Part shown: positions 1-8,349 of the stretch, piece after piece
How the letters are laid out: each line of letters begins with the position of its first letter
Position numbering within the stretch: position 1 is the first letter of the stretch
Assembly (NCBI RefSeq): GCF_002221505.1
Contig: NZ_CP011036.1
Location: forward strand, 1,488,001 to 1,552,000
Length of the DNA: 64,000 bases
Direction of reading: 5' to 3'
Source of the DNA: Pseudoalteromonas nigrifaciens
Lineage (GTDB): Bacteria > Pseudomonadota > Gammaproteobacteria > Enterobacterales > Alteromonadaceae
Notes under the pieces: model-generated
What the model was told of the DNA's origin: nothing
What the model saw: the letters and a program-made list of their open reading frames with translations, nothing else
Database searches by the model: none
Program-made: the position numbers and the translations under genes

Positions 1-903
1 GTAAAAACCCGCTCGTTAAGTGAAACAGCAAGGCAGCTTTATTTAACGCAACCTACTGTTTCACTTCAAATAAAGCGCTTACAAGAAGAAATAGGAGAGC
101 CACTAATAACTATGCAACAGCAAAAGTTACAGGTAACCGAGGCTGGCCTTGAGCTATTTAGAACCTGCAAGCAGGTGTTTGCTCATTTTGAAGATTACCA
201 AGATTTTTTAGCCGAATTACGTGGAGGCGAGCGAGGGCGGTGTAAAATTGCCATGGTAAATACGGCGCAATATATTTTGCCTAAATTACTCGGCCCATAT
301 AGTAATTTGCATCCGCATGTAGAGTTACCGCTGGAAATAGGCAATCGCGAAGAGGTATTAGCTCGCTTTGAGCGTGGAGAAGACGATATTTACGTTTTTA
401 GCCACCCACCATCGTTAGAGCAAGCCCAAGCAGCTCGGTTTTTACATAATCCATTAGAATTTATAGTGCCTAATAATCATCCTCTATTGAATAAAAAAAA
501 CGTAACGTTGGCGGACTTAATGCCATATCGATTTTTACTGCGTGAAAATGGTTCTGCCACACGTATGCTATTTGAAAGTGAGCTACAAAGTAGGGGCTTA
601 GTACTTAGCGACGGCGTTAAAATGGCGAGTAACGAAGCCATACGGGTTGCAGTGTCGTCGGGTATGGGAATTAGCTTGCTGTCGCATCATGTTTTACCAA
701 AAGGTGATAATAGCTATACAAAACTGCATGTGATCGACACCGATATAGCCAGCCAATGGTACTTTGTAATGCGTACCGACAGACACATTTCGCACGCAGC
801 GCGCAGCTTTTTAAAGTTTGCCCAAGCTAATTTAGAGCATTACCTCGATACAAAATGGGTGCGTAATGAACTCCATAGATTACATTTAGAACCTAAAACT
901 TAA
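1..903 (+). CDS. LysR-family transcriptional regulator, 5' end outside window
   Basis: The reading frame is open from base 1, so the start codon lies upstream of the window. The first ~35 visible residues are the end of a LysR winged helix-turn-helix (SLSETARQLYLTQPTVSLQI, then a KRLQEE recognition-helix tail). An effector-binding domain of about 210 residues follows, with the typical segment MASNEAIRVAVSSGMGISLL near the end. The family normally has ~300 residues, so only the first ~15 are missing. An internal ATG at 112 falls inside the helix-turn-helix and is not a credible start. Target genes and ligand cannot be told; the neighbour that might be divergently controlled is outside the window. 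Confidence 0.93.
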   Translation, partial: VKTRSLSETARQLYLTQPTVSLQIKRLQEEIGEPLITMQQQKLQVTEAGLELFRTCKQVFAHFEDYQDFLAELRGGERGRCKIAMVNTAQYILPKLLGPYSNLHPHVELPLEIGNREEVLARFERGEDDIYVFSHPPSLEQAQAARFLHNPLEFIVPNNHPLLNKKNVTLADLMPYRFLLRENGSATRMLFESELQSRGLVLSDGVKMASNEAIRVAVSSGMGISLLSHHVLPKGDNSYTKLHVIDTDIASQWYFVMRTDRHISHAARSFLKFAQANLEHYLDTKWVRNELHRLHLEPKT

Positions 904-926
904 ATTAAATAAGCAGTCGTTATGTT

Positions 927-957
927 GCAATATAACTACTTATAATAGTTATATTGC
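927..957. other. perfect 12-bp inverted repeat after the LysR gene
   Basis: GCAATATAACTA (927-938) and TAGTTATATTGC (946-957) are exact reverse complements around a 7-nt loop. It lies 24 nt past the LysR stop. No T-run follows directly, so it is not a classical intrinsic terminator. It could be a weak terminator, an RNA 3'-end stabiliser or a protein-binding palindrome. Confidence 0.6.
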
Positions 958-1091
958 TATCAATACATGGTTATAAAAAGACCCATAATACTTAGCTCTA
1001 ACTATTTATTATTTTGGTTTTATTTTAAATAAAGCTAAGTAAGGTTTAAGTTTAGATTTTGTTAGGGCTTTTTTACTTAGTTGGAACTAAA

Positions 1092-1119
1092 ATTGCTGCA
1101 TAGCTTGTAACGCAGCAAT
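1092..1119 (+). promoter_or_regulatory. 5'-leader hairpin before the coiled-coil gene
   Basis: ATTGCTGC (1092-1099) pairs perfectly with GCAGCAAT (1112-1119) across a 12-nt loop. It ends 12 nt before the ATG at 1132, so the hairpin would abut the ribosome-binding region and could affect translation. The function is inferred only from position. Confidence 0.4.
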
Positions 1120-1131
1120 GGGTTTGAGCTA

Positions 1132-1539
1132 ATGACAACAATAACGTTTAAAAATCAATACAGTAACTATAACTCCTCTAGTGTAACTAAAGCGGCAAGC
1201 CCAAGCGAAGTTGCGGCAATCAATCCCCCCATTGATGAAAAAGCAGGTGATGTTAAAGGCATAAACTCAGCCCCTAAAGAGCAATCATTTTTAGAAAAAG
1301 CTCAAGAAGCGCTTGTTTATCAGCGTTTAGGTGTAAATAAAGACAAAATAGACGAGCTAAAAGCGGCAATAGAGGAGCTGACTAAAGAGTTACAAGCGCA
1401 AGGCGCTGATCTTGATGTAATTGCAGATAAAATTAACGAACTTGAAAAAATGCTTGAGCAAGAATACCAACAAGGGCGCGATCGAATGGATATGAAACCT
1501 CAGCATGAGCCGGGTAAAATAATTTCTGCACTTGTTTAA
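1132..1539 (+). CDS. hypothetical acidic coiled-coil protein (135 aa)
   Basis: I do not recognise the family. The first ~45 residues are low-complexity and rich in Ser, Asn and Thr (ITFKNQYSNYNSSSVTKAAS), probably disordered. Residues ~50-115 are charged with heptad-like spacing (DKIDELKAAIEELTKEL, then DKINELEKMLEQEY), suggesting a helical coiled coil. There is no signal peptide or membrane segment, so it is probably cytoplasmic. It appears monocistronic: 230 bp separate it from the LysR gene and 87 bp from the next start. The ribosome site is weak and a hairpin sits just upstream. Confidence 0.7.
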   Translation: MTTITFKNQYSNYNSSSVTKAASPSEVAAINPPIDEKAGDVKGINSAPKEQSFLEKAQEALVYQRLGVNKDKIDELKAAIEELTKELQAQGADLDVIADKINELEKMLEQEYQQGRDRMDMKPQHEPGKIISALV

Positions 1540-1626
1540 TTTACATAATATTGAATAGTTTGCATTGTTATTGTGCTTACTTTTGCTAAGGTAAAAACTT
1601 ATAACAAAAATAAACAAGGATTACTA

Positions 1627-2130
1627 ATGAAAACCCTGCAGCAGCAACTAGGTAACTACGGGCTTTATCACCGCTCAAAACGCAATGTACTCACCCACCT
1701 GTTAGGTATTCCGCTCATTGTATTTGCCGTATTGTGTTTATTGGCGCGCATTCAGATCCCGTTGGGAGGCCTTGTTATAGATGGCGGACAACTTATTGTA
1801 TTTGTATCAGTTGTGTATTATTTAATGTTGAGTGTGTCGTTGGGTCTTATTATGGCTGTGCTATTAACTATATTACTTGTGGGCGCGCAACCTATTGCAG
1901 CTATGGCATTTACTCCTTGGTTAACGATTAGTATAGGACTGTTTGTATTTGGTTGGATTTTACAGTTTGCTGGCCACTATTTTGAAGGTAAAAAACCCGC
2001 GTTTATAGATGATATATCGGGGCTTATTATTGGCCCTTTGTATGTAACTGCAGAGCTATTATTTATGTTGGGCTGTTATAAAAAGCTAGAGCAGCAAGTA
2101 ACCGACATTGCTGGCCCGACCAAGCCATAA
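1627..2130 (+). CDS. Mpo1-like membrane protein (DUF962 family)
   Basis: A 167-aa integral membrane protein of the Mpo1/YGL010w (DUF962) family. Visible marks are HRSKRNVLTHLLGIPL near the N-terminus and the conserved GHYFEGKKPAFIDDISGLIIGP segment, split here as GHYFEGKKPAF plus IDDISGLIIGP, in the second half. About four hydrophobic helices lie between and after them. The fungal founder member is an Fe(II)-dependent dioxygenase of 2-hydroxy fatty acids; whether bacterial members do this is not established. The ATG at 1627 is chosen because AAGGA sits 7 nt upstream; an in-frame start at 1573 lacks such a site. A second family member lies at 11150-11458. Confidence 0.85.
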   Translation: MKTLQQQLGNYGLYHRSKRNVLTHLLGIPLIVFAVLCLLARIQIPLGGLVIDGGQLIVFVSVVYYLMLSVSLGLIMAVLLTILLVGAQPIAAMAFTPWLTISIGLFVFGWILQFAGHYFEGKKPAFIDDISGLIIGPLYVTAELLFMLGCYKKLEQQVTDIAGPTKP

Positions 2131-2181
2131 ACACAATAACTAACGTGCTGTAACTAAAGCATAAAAATACGGTAACAAAGT

Positions 2182-2973
2182 ATGAATTATAATAATAAAA
2201 CAGTGTGGATCACCGGTGCGTCATCGGGCATAGGTAAGGAGCTGGCAATACAGTTTGCAGAGCTAGGTGCTAGCGTTATTTTATCGGCGCGTAATGTTGA
2301 AAAACTGACAGCGCTTAAGGCTGAACTAAAAGGAGAAGGGCATTTAATATTGCCACTCGATTTAGCAAAGCCCGAAGAAGTATTAAGTAAAGTTACCGCG
2401 GCAATAAATGAGTTGCCCGCAATCGATATTTTAATTAATAACGGTGGCATATCGCAGCGTAGCTTATTTTTAGAAAACGACTTTAAAGTGTACCGCCAAT
2501 TAATGGAGGTTAACTATTTTGGTTTAGTGGCATTAACTAAAGCGGTACTGCCCTCTATGGTTGCAAGAAAAAGTGGCTCGGTTGTGGCTATAAGTAGTGT
2601 GGCAGGAAAGGTAGGCTCTAAACTAAGAACCGGTTACTCAGGCACTAAATTTGCTGTGGTGGGGTTTATGGATTGCCTGCGCGCAGAAGTAAAAGAGCAT
2701 AACATTCATTGTTTAACAATTTGCCCAGGTTTTATAAAAACCGCGATTGCGCACAACTCATTAAACCCGCAAGGTGTTGCACAAAATAAATCTGAGCAAG
2801 CTATAGAAAATGGCATGGATGTTAAAGTAGCCGCATCAAAAATGATTAACGCTATTAATAGCAAAAAAGATGAAGTGATTGTTGGCCAAGGCTTAAGTGG
2901 TTGGGCTCCTACCATTAAACGCTTTTTTCCGCGTTTATTTAACCGTTTAACAGCTAAAGTTAACTTTAAATAA
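2182..2973 (+). CDS. short-chain dehydrogenase/reductase (SDR)
   Basis: Classical SDR of 263 aa. The Rossmann nucleotide-binding motif TGASSGIG is at residues ~11-18, NNGG (a variant of NNAG) at ~87-90, the catalytic Ser in AISSVAGKVG at ~139, and the YSGTK catalytic Tyr/Lys pair at ~153-157. ICPGFIKT follows the active site as usual. It resembles the DHRS7-like membrane-associated group; a basic C-terminus (TIKRFFPRLFNRLTAKVNFK) could contact membrane. The substrate is unknown, probably a lipid or small hydroxy/keto compound. It is downstream of the Mpo1-like gene (51 bp gap), so a shared lipid role is possible but only inferred. Confidence 0.9.
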   Translation: MNYNNKTVWITGASSGIGKELAIQFAELGASVILSARNVEKLTALKAELKGEGHLILPLDLAKPEEVLSKVTAAINELPAIDILINNGGISQRSLFLENDFKVYRQLMEVNYFGLVALTKAVLPSMVARKSGSVVAISSVAGKVGSKLRTGYSGTKFAVVGFMDCLRAEVKEHNIHCLTICPGFIKTAIAHNSLNPQGVAQNKSEQAIENGMDVKVAASKMINAINSKKDEVIVGQGLSGWAPTIKRFFPRLFNRLTAKVNFK

Positions 2974-2997
2974 TACCAAAATTCAAGAAAGCTATAG

Positions 2998-3609
2998 TTG
3001 AGTATAAAAATGATAATAAAGTATATATGGCTCGGATTATTTTTTAGCGTGCTGATCTGGTCGGGCATAAACCCAAAAGATCAATTTACTTGGTTTTTAG
3101 AAGTGCTACCAGCCATTATTGGTGTGGTAATTATGCTTGGTACCTATAAACAATTTAAGTTAACCCCTATTTTATATTGGTTTATTCTAGCGCATTGTAT
3201 TGTGTTGATGGTAGGCGGCCATTACACCTATGCTGAAGTACCGCTATTCGATAATTTATTTGGCAGTGAGCGCAATAACTACGACAAAGTAGGGCACTTT
3301 TTTCAGGGCTTTGTACCTGCATTACTAGCACGCGAAATTTTACTGCGTAAAAATGTAGTTAATGGCTAAGGGTGGCTCATTACGTTTATTATTTCGATAT
3401 GCTTAGCCTTTAGTGCTTTTTATGAGCTACTAGAGTGGTGGGTGGCATTGTTGAGCGGCGAAAATGCCGAAGCATTTTTAGGCACTCAGGGTTATATTTG
3501 GGATACCCAATCAGATATGGGATTAGCACTATTAGGTGCTATTTGCTCGCTATTAGTGCTTTCTAAAGTACACGACAAGCAGCTAAAAAGCGTTAAAGAT
3601 TATGGATGA
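2998..3609 (+). pseudogene. DUF2238 (YjdF-like) membrane protein gene interrupted by one in-frame TAA
   Basis: The frame from TTG 2998 (ATG alternative at 3010) encodes 123 residues of a polytopic membrane protein and stops at TAA 3367-3369. The same frame then continues without a gap to TGA 3607-3609. It carries the conserved C-terminal half of DUF2238: YELLEWWVALL and EAFLGTQGYIWDTQSDMG. Upstream the N-terminal half ends with DKVGHFFQGFVPALLAREILL, also typical. A single substitution (for example CAA, GAA or AAA to TAA) explains the break. The total would be ~203 aa, the family's usual size. An alternative is a recent sequencing error or stop-codon readthrough. Confidence 0.85.
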
Positions 3610-3638
3610 GTTATTATGCTTAGGCTTTATAGCGCTTG

Positions 3639-4061
3639 TTAATAGATCTTTCGTGACATATAGAAAAACCGGTCTTCTTCTTTGTCTATTACGAAGCCAT
3701 TTCTCGTATACAGATGATACGCAGGGCTAATTTTAAAAACTCGTAGTCTAAGTAAATTAACACCAGCTTTAATCGCTAATCGTTCGCACTCTGCTAGAGC
3801 AGCTGCCCCAATTCCCTTATTTTGAAATTTCTCACTAACCTGTATATCTCGGATATAACATCCTTCATTATCAAAGGCTAAACGAATTGCGCCAACGAGC
3901 GAAGTATTATAAAGAATATCCCAATTTTCTAAGTCTACAATTTGCTCTTGTATATTAGATTGTTCCCAGCAAACCGAATAATATTCATAGTATGAACGCA
4001 TATTTTTATATGTAATATCTACCGATGCATAAAGATCGACTGTTGCTTGATATGAAATCAC
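3639..4061 (-). CDS. GNAT-family N-acetyltransferase
   Basis: 140-aa single-domain GNAT protein. The acetyl-CoA binding loop is visible as QNKGIGAAALAECERLA (motif A, R/Q-x-x-G-x-G/A) at residues ~80-97, preceded by the beta-strand GCYIRDIQVSEKF and followed by LRLRVFKISPAYHLYTRNGF (motif B). The start is GTG at 4061 with GGGAG about 7 nt upstream. The substrate cannot be read from sequence; this subgroup includes amino-acid, peptide and antibiotic acetyltransferases. The gene is convergent with the broken DUF2238 gene, leaving only ~29 bp between their ends. Confidence 0.85.
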   Translation of the reverse strand: MISYQATVDLYASVDITYKNMRSYYEYYSVCWEQSNIQEQIVDLENWDILYNTSLVGAIRLAFDNEGCYIRDIQVSEKFQNKGIGAAALAECERLAIKAGVNLLRLRVFKISPAYHLYTRNGFVIDKEEDRFFYMSRKIY

Positions 4062-4219
4062 TGCAAATCTCCCTGCTTTAATTACTTATATGGATAATGA
4101 GTCCCACTTTTTGAGTTATCACACCCCAAAATAGCGTGTATTATATTGTTCAATAATTTCACTTAAAAACGTCTATGTAAACAATTGTTTATGCGGGGTA
4201 TAAAATAAGTTTTACTGTT

Positions 4220-4444
4220 ATGCCTAAAACAACTTTTAATAAGGTTATAGGGCAAAATATAAATACGGTTTTAATGCGCAGTAGTTGTCGCTTAATAATT
4301 TATTTGGTTTTATTGAGTGGGATTTATTTAGTAGTTAAGTTTTTAAGTGGTTTTTTTGGGGTGGGGAGGCTGATTAATACTTATTTGCTGCTTTTACTTG
4401 AAAGTAATCAGAAAATACCACAGCGGTATAAAAAGAAAGTTTAA
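4220..4444 (+). CDS. possible small one-helix membrane protein (74 aa)
   Basis: An open frame with one strongly hydrophobic stretch (residues ~24-46, LIIYLVLLSGIYLVVKFLSG) and a basic tail. No convincing ribosome-binding site precedes the ATG and no family is recognised. It could be a fortuitous frame in an AT-rich intergenic region. Confidence 0.25.
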   Translation: MPKTTFNKVIGQNINTVLMRSSCRLIIYLVLLSGIYLVVKFLSGFFGVGRLINTYLLLLLESNQKIPQRYKKKV

Positions 4445-4514
4445 ATTTATGAGTTATTTTACTAAACGCTGCCCGGTGTTTTTAATGCAAAGAGCCGCGT
4501 TTAACTATATGCAT

Positions 4515-4694
4515 TTACTTAGCTTTTTTAGCCTCAAGAGTTTCTATTTCACTCCAAATTTTTTCGGCCTCGGCGCTTAACATAGCGTAGCTTTTAATAT
4601 CGCCTTTACGCTGTGCCTGCATGCCTTGCTCTAATTTTGCGTCGTACTCTTTGCGTAGTTTTTTGCTTGGATCTGATTTAAATATCGAAAACAT
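4515..4694 (-). CDS. DUF6435-type small protein (59 aa)
   Basis: Short gene on the minus strand starting with ATG at 4694 behind an AGAGAG ribosome site. The protein begins MFSIFKSDPSKKLRKEYDAK and continues with QAQRKGDIKSYAMLSAEAEK, matching my memory of the small DUF6435 family of gammaproteobacteria (FKSDP-x-KKL start, QAQR-x-GDIK middle). It is hydrophilic, helical and probably cytoplasmic. Function is unknown. Its start is 221 bp from the divergent reductase gene. Confidence 0.75.
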   Translation of the reverse strand: MFSIFKSDPSKKLRKEYDAKLEQGMQAQRKGDIKSYAMLSAEAEKIWSEIETLEAKKAK

Positions 4695-4821
4695 GCTTAC
4701 TCTCTTAATTACTTTTAATGTATTTGCTTGATTGAGTATACATACGATGCCGCGTGGAAAATCGATTATTAAAGTATAAATTAGTCCTGCAGCTAAATAT
4801 TGAATAATTACTCTAACAGGG

Positions 4822-4883
4822 TTGAAATCACAAATATTGAGCGTACACTTGTGCGCTGAAAGTTTGGGCGCACACGTGTAAGC
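4822..4883 (+). promoter_or_regulatory. promoter with two FabR-like palindromes before the desaturase operon
   Basis: A sigma70-like promoter TTGAAA (4822-4827), 16 nt, TACACT (4844-4849) is covered at its -10 by the imperfect palindrome AGCGTACACTTGTGCGCT (4840-4857). A second, GCGCACACGTGTAAGC (4868-4883), is centred 27 bp further on. Both fit GCGYACAnnTGTRMGC, close to the site bound by FabR, the TetR-family regulator of unsaturated fatty-acid genes (fabA, fabB) in enterobacteria, as I recall it. The position over the -10 and start region implies repression. Regulator identity is inference. Confidence 0.6.
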
Positions 4884-4915
4884 CTAAAGTGTTTTGAATC
4901 GCAATAGAGAATTAA

Positions 4916-5965
4916 GTGCTTATGATCACGCAAATATTAGATCAATTTTCAAAATGGTTTTTACACCATCAAAGTTTTGCCAGTTATATAGAGCCAATTA
5001 TGCAGGTGTTTAAACCCGCATGGCGCGCTGGGCAATATAGAGCGCAAGTAGTTGACGCAGTTAGCCTTAATGGGAGTTTTTTAAGTGTGCAACTTAAGCC
5101 AAGTAAACAATGGCCTAAGCATACTGCTGGGCAGCATATAAGTTTAACCCTTGAAATTAACGGGCGATTATTAACGCGTGTTTTTACTGTTGCTTCAAGC
5201 GCTCAGCAATTTAAAAACACAGGCTTAGTGCGTTTACTAATCAAAACGAATGCACAAGGGCGCTTTACAGGCTTACTAAATAACACCTTAAAAGCGGGTT
5301 TGTGGTGCAGTATTTCTGCGCCAAACGGCGACTTTGTATTTAAAAGCACACATACACCGGCCACTTTTATTGCTGGTGGGTCGGGCATTACTCCCATGCT
5401 GGCTATGCTTGATGATTACCTAAGCCAAACAACGCAAAAGGTGTTGTTAGTGTATTACGCAAAAGTAACTGAGCATCAATGTGTTGATGAGTTGGGTGAA
5501 CTGGCTGCACGGTTTGCGCATTTTTCGTTTTTATTATTAACGCGCGAGCAATCAAGCGATATAACCTGCAATATTAAACCATGGGAAAACCCCGATATTT
5601 ATTGCTGTGGCCCTGCAGCCTTTATGCAAACGGTGAGTGACTTTGCTATAAAGCATGATTTAAATTACTACCAAGAGGCATTTGGTTTAGCGTTGCCGCG
5701 CTTAAAAGACGACAGCCAATTTAATGTAAAAATTAACAGTGGCGCGCATGTGGTGTTGGGCAACGATGTTTTGCTGACTCAGTTTGAAGAAAAAAAGCTA
5801 CCCGTTAAACGCGGTTGCGGCATTGGTATTTGCCATCAGTGCCAATGTATTAAAAAGTCAGGCGTGGTACGCAATTTAAAAACCGGTGAATTAAGTGATA
5901 GCGGCGAGCAGTTAATTCAACTTTGCGTAAGCCAAGCGGTAAGTGATTTGGAGCTACAATTATGA
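4916..5965 (+). CDS. flavodoxin/ferredoxin reductase with C-terminal 2Fe-2S domain (desaturase partner)
   Basis: 349-aa electron-transfer protein. Order: FAD-binding barrel with RVFTVASSAQ (~residues 82-91), NAD(P)-binding domain with FIAGGSGITPMLAML (~152-166) and YCCGPAAFM near 225, then a plant-type ferredoxin domain with the cluster ligands in CGIGICHQCQC and a fourth Cys in IQLCVSQA. It should pass electrons from NAD(P)H to the desaturase encoded next, whose start overlaps this stop (ATGA). The same pairing is known in Pseudomonas (DesC with DesB). A GTG at 4916 (AGAGA 5 nt upstream) is used; ATG 4922 is equally possible. Confidence 0.9.
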   Translation: MLMITQILDQFSKWFLHHQSFASYIEPIMQVFKPAWRAGQYRAQVVDAVSLNGSFLSVQLKPSKQWPKHTAGQHISLTLEINGRLLTRVFTVASSAQQFKNTGLVRLLIKTNAQGRFTGLLNNTLKAGLWCSISAPNGDFVFKSTHTPATFIAGGSGITPMLAMLDDYLSQTTQKVLLVYYAKVTEHQCVDELGELAARFAHFSFLLLTREQSSDITCNIKPWENPDIYCCGPAAFMQTVSDFAIKHDLNYYQEAFGLALPRLKDDSQFNVKINSGAHVVLGNDVLLTQFEEKKLPVKRGCGIGICHQCQCIKKSGVVRNLKTGELSDSGEQLIQLCVSQAVSDLELQL

Positions 5966-7014
5966 AAACCATTAACTTTGAGCAATTAGAAAAAGAATTA
6001 AATGCCATAAAAATGGATACCCTTGGCAAAGTAGGCCAGCAAGATGCTGATTATATTCGCGCTGTTGTACGTAAACAGCGAGTATGCGAATGGAGCGGGC
6101 GTATTTTACTTATGCTTGGTTTTATTGTGCCATTACTGTGGGTTGTGGGTGTGCTGTTACTCGCCCTTGCTAAAATTTTAGATAATATGGAAATTGGCCA
6201 CAATGTAATGCATGGCCAGTACGATTGGATGAACGACAAGCAACTTAATTCACAAAACTATGAATGGGACATAGCCTGCGATGGACAAAGTTGGCACCGA
6301 GTGCATAACTTTGAGCACCACACATACACCAATATTATAGGTAAAGACCGCGATTTTGGTTATGGCTTATTAAGGTTAAGTGACGATTTTAAATGGCGTT
6401 TAAAAAACACGTGGCAATTTATAACCTATTTAAATTTAAGTGTGTTGTTTCAATGGGGAGTGTCGTATCACGAACTGGCAGGCGAGCGCGTGTTTATAGG
6501 TAAAAAGAAGCCACACCGCGATGGTGCCGTATTGCATAGCACCTTAAAACAGCGCTTTTTTAGTAAAGGCGCGCGCCAATTAATTAAAGATTATGTGATA
6601 TTTCCGTTACTTGCTGGGCCATTATTTTTGTGGGTATTAGCGGGTAACTTAGTAGCAAATTTAATTCGTAACTTATGGACGTCGACCATAATATTTTGTG
6701 GTCACTTTACTGAGCAAACCCATACTTTTAAAGAACAAGACTGTGTAAACGAAAGCCAAGGGCAGTGGTATTACCGCCAAGTATTGGGCTCGTCAAATAT
6801 TAAAGGGCCGCGTTGGTTTCATGTATTAACCGGGCATTTGAGTTTTCAAATTGAGCATCACTTGTTTCCAGATATGCCTTCGTCGCGTTATCAAGAAGTG
6901 GCACCGCAAGTACAAGCAGTATTGCAAAAACAAGGCATTGCCTACAATACTGGTGGGTTTTTTAGTCAATATGCCTCGGTGTTAAAGCGTATATTTCGGT
7001 ATTCTTTTAAATAA
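5962..7014 (+). CDS. fatty-acid desaturase (DesA/COG3239 type)
   Basis: 350-aa membrane di-iron desaturase. The three histidine boxes are HNVMH (~residue 80), HNFEHH (~115) and QIEHH (~295, in SFQIEHHLFPDMP). The Gln replacing the first His of box 3 is typical of the front-end/linoleoyl-CoA desaturase branch. Hydrophobic segments at ~35-62 and ~205-240 anchor it in the inner membrane. It inserts a double bond into membrane acyl chains using electrons from the overlapping upstream reductase. Regiospecificity cannot be read here. Control by the upstream palindromes would link it to membrane fluidity. Confidence 0.92.
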   Translation: MKTINFEQLEKELNAIKMDTLGKVGQQDADYIRAVVRKQRVCEWSGRILLMLGFIVPLLWVVGVLLLALAKILDNMEIGHNVMHGQYDWMNDKQLNSQNYEWDIACDGQSWHRVHNFEHHTYTNIIGKDRDFGYGLLRLSDDFKWRLKNTWQFITYLNLSVLFQWGVSYHELAGERVFIGKKKPHRDGAVLHSTLKQRFFSKGARQLIKDYVIFPLLAGPLFLWVLAGNLVANLIRNLWTSTIIFCGHFTEQTHTFKEQDCVNESQGQWYYRQVLGSSNIKGPRWFHVLTGHLSFQIEHHLFPDMPSSRYQEVAPQVQAVLQKQGIAYNTGGFFSQYASVLKRIFRYSFK

Positions 7015-7052
7015 TGATTAATAAAGTAGCTGTAACGGTAATGCCTGCATTA

Positions 7053-7088
7053 AATAATCGGTTAGCGTAAAGGCGTTAGCTGATTATT
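7053..7088 (+). other. RNA hairpin downstream of the desaturase operon
   Basis: AATAATCGGTTAGC (7053-7066) pairs with GTTAGCTGATTATT (7075-7088) over all 14 positions if three G-U pairs are allowed. The wobbles favour the plus-strand transcript. It lies 38 nt after the desaturase stop and lacks a U-tract, so it may be a Rho-dependent 3' end or mRNA-stabilising structure. Confidence 0.5.
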
Positions 7089-7244
7089 GCATTAAAGTGT
7101 TGAAAATGGCTTTTTTGATTAAATAACCATCACTACATGCAAAAAATTCTTCTAATTAATTAAAAAACAGGCTGTTTTGCTATGGTTAAGTAGTAGTTGG
7201 TTGTCATACAATGGAGAAAAATAGACCACACAAGAGAGATTAAA

Positions 7245-8240
7245 ATGGCCGCATTTGGTACTGTGTTTATGCCGCAGATGATTCAAGCTCGTTTTTCTGA
7301 TAATAAATGGAGCGAAAGCTCAATTGTCCCTTCTGATAAGCTTGAACTGCATCCTGGCGCTCACGTTTTACATTATTCAAGCACATGTTTTGAAGGCTTA
7401 AAAGCCTTTCGCCATGAAGATGGCTCAGTCTATATTTTTAGAATGGATGCAAACATTGCGCGCATGCAGCAGAGTTCTGAATTGCTTAGTTTACCAAGTG
7501 TTGATGGCGAGATGCTAAAAACCATGATTATTGATATTGTGCGCCAATATGCAGATGAAACGCCTTTACCACCGGGCTCTATGTATATTCGCCCAACGCA
7601 TATTGGTACTGAGGCCGCAATTGGTAAAGCCGCTGCGCCTTCAATGAGCTCATTGCTATATACCTTGTTATCGCCAGTAGGAGATTACTTTAGTGGCGGT
7701 GCAACGGCACTGCGCGTATTACTTGAAGAAGATGGTATGCGCTGTGCGCCGCACATGGGCATGATAAAAAGTGGTGGCAACTACGCCAGTGCACTAGGAC
7801 CAATTTCAGCAGCACGTACTAAGCATCAGGCAGATCAAATTTTATTTTGTCCAGGTGGCGACGTACAAGAAACCGGTGCAGCTAACTTTATTTTAATTGA
7901 TGGCAACGAAATTATTACTAAAGCGCTCGATAGCACGTTTTTACATGGCGTTACCCGTAATAGTATTTTAACCATAGCTAAAGACTTAGGTATGACGGTA
8001 AGCGAGCGTGACTTTAGCGTTACTGAGCTTTTAGAGCGCGCAGCTAAACCGGGCACTGAAGCAGCACTTTCGGGTACTGCGGCAGTATTAACACCAGTGG
8101 GCACGTTTATTCATAATGATAAAGAATACCAAGTTGGTAACGGCGAAGCTGGCCCAACTACGGCACGCCTGCGCCAAGCATTGAACGATATTCAATGGGG
8201 TAAAACTGCAGATACACACGGTTGGTTAACTAAAATTTAG
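7245..8240 (+). CDS. ilvE: branched-chain amino-acid aminotransferase
   Basis: 331-aa fold-type IV PLP enzyme that transaminates Leu, Ile and Val with 2-oxoglutarate. The PLP lysine lies in GMIKSGGNYASALG; other family marks are HVLHYSSTCFEGLKAFR near the N-terminus, the substrate segment MYIRPTHIGTE, and GGDVQETGAANFIL followed by FLHGVTRNSIL. The length and the pattern fit the type II group (ilvE of BCAT2/eukaryote-like branch) rather than E. coli IlvE. The ATG at 7245 (MAAFGTVF) with GAGAG upstream is chosen over the in-frame upstream start at 7197. It stands alone, and a strong terminator follows. Confidence 0.93.
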   Translation: MAAFGTVFMPQMIQARFSDNKWSESSIVPSDKLELHPGAHVLHYSSTCFEGLKAFRHEDGSVYIFRMDANIARMQQSSELLSLPSVDGEMLKTMIIDIVRQYADETPLPPGSMYIRPTHIGTEAAIGKAAAPSMSSLLYTLLSPVGDYFSGGATALRVLLEEDGMRCAPHMGMIKSGGNYASALGPISAARTKHQADQILFCPGGDVQETGAANFILIDGNEIITKALDSTFLHGVTRNSILTIAKDLGMTVSERDFSVTELLERAAKPGTEAALSGTAAVLTPVGTFIHNDKEYQVGNGEAGPTTARLRQALNDIQWGKTADTHGWLTKI

Positions 8241-8259
8241 TTTTTAATTTAACCCACTA

Positions 8260-8295
8260 AAAAGCCACCTAATTAACTTTAATTAGGTGGCTTTT
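8260..8295. terminator. bidirectional terminator between ilvE and the TonB receptor gene
   Basis: A perfect 16-bp stem AAAAGCCACCTAATTA / TAATTAGGTGGCTTTT with a 4-nt loop (8276-8279). A-run on one side and T-run on the other serve both converging genes. Confidence 0.93.
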
Positions 8296-8349
8296 GTATT
8301 TTTGCTATTTAATTAGCGCTTAGGTTAAATAGCTTTACACCTTAGCGGA

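Noticed and set aside
1573..1626. N-terminal extension of the Mpo1-like protein
   Set aside because: The ATG at 1627 has AAGGA at normal distance, and the extension is Lys/Asn-rich without homologous look.
4398..4580. 60-codon frame on the plus strand
   Set aside because: It overlaps the DUF6435 gene antisense and has no family or ribosome-site support.
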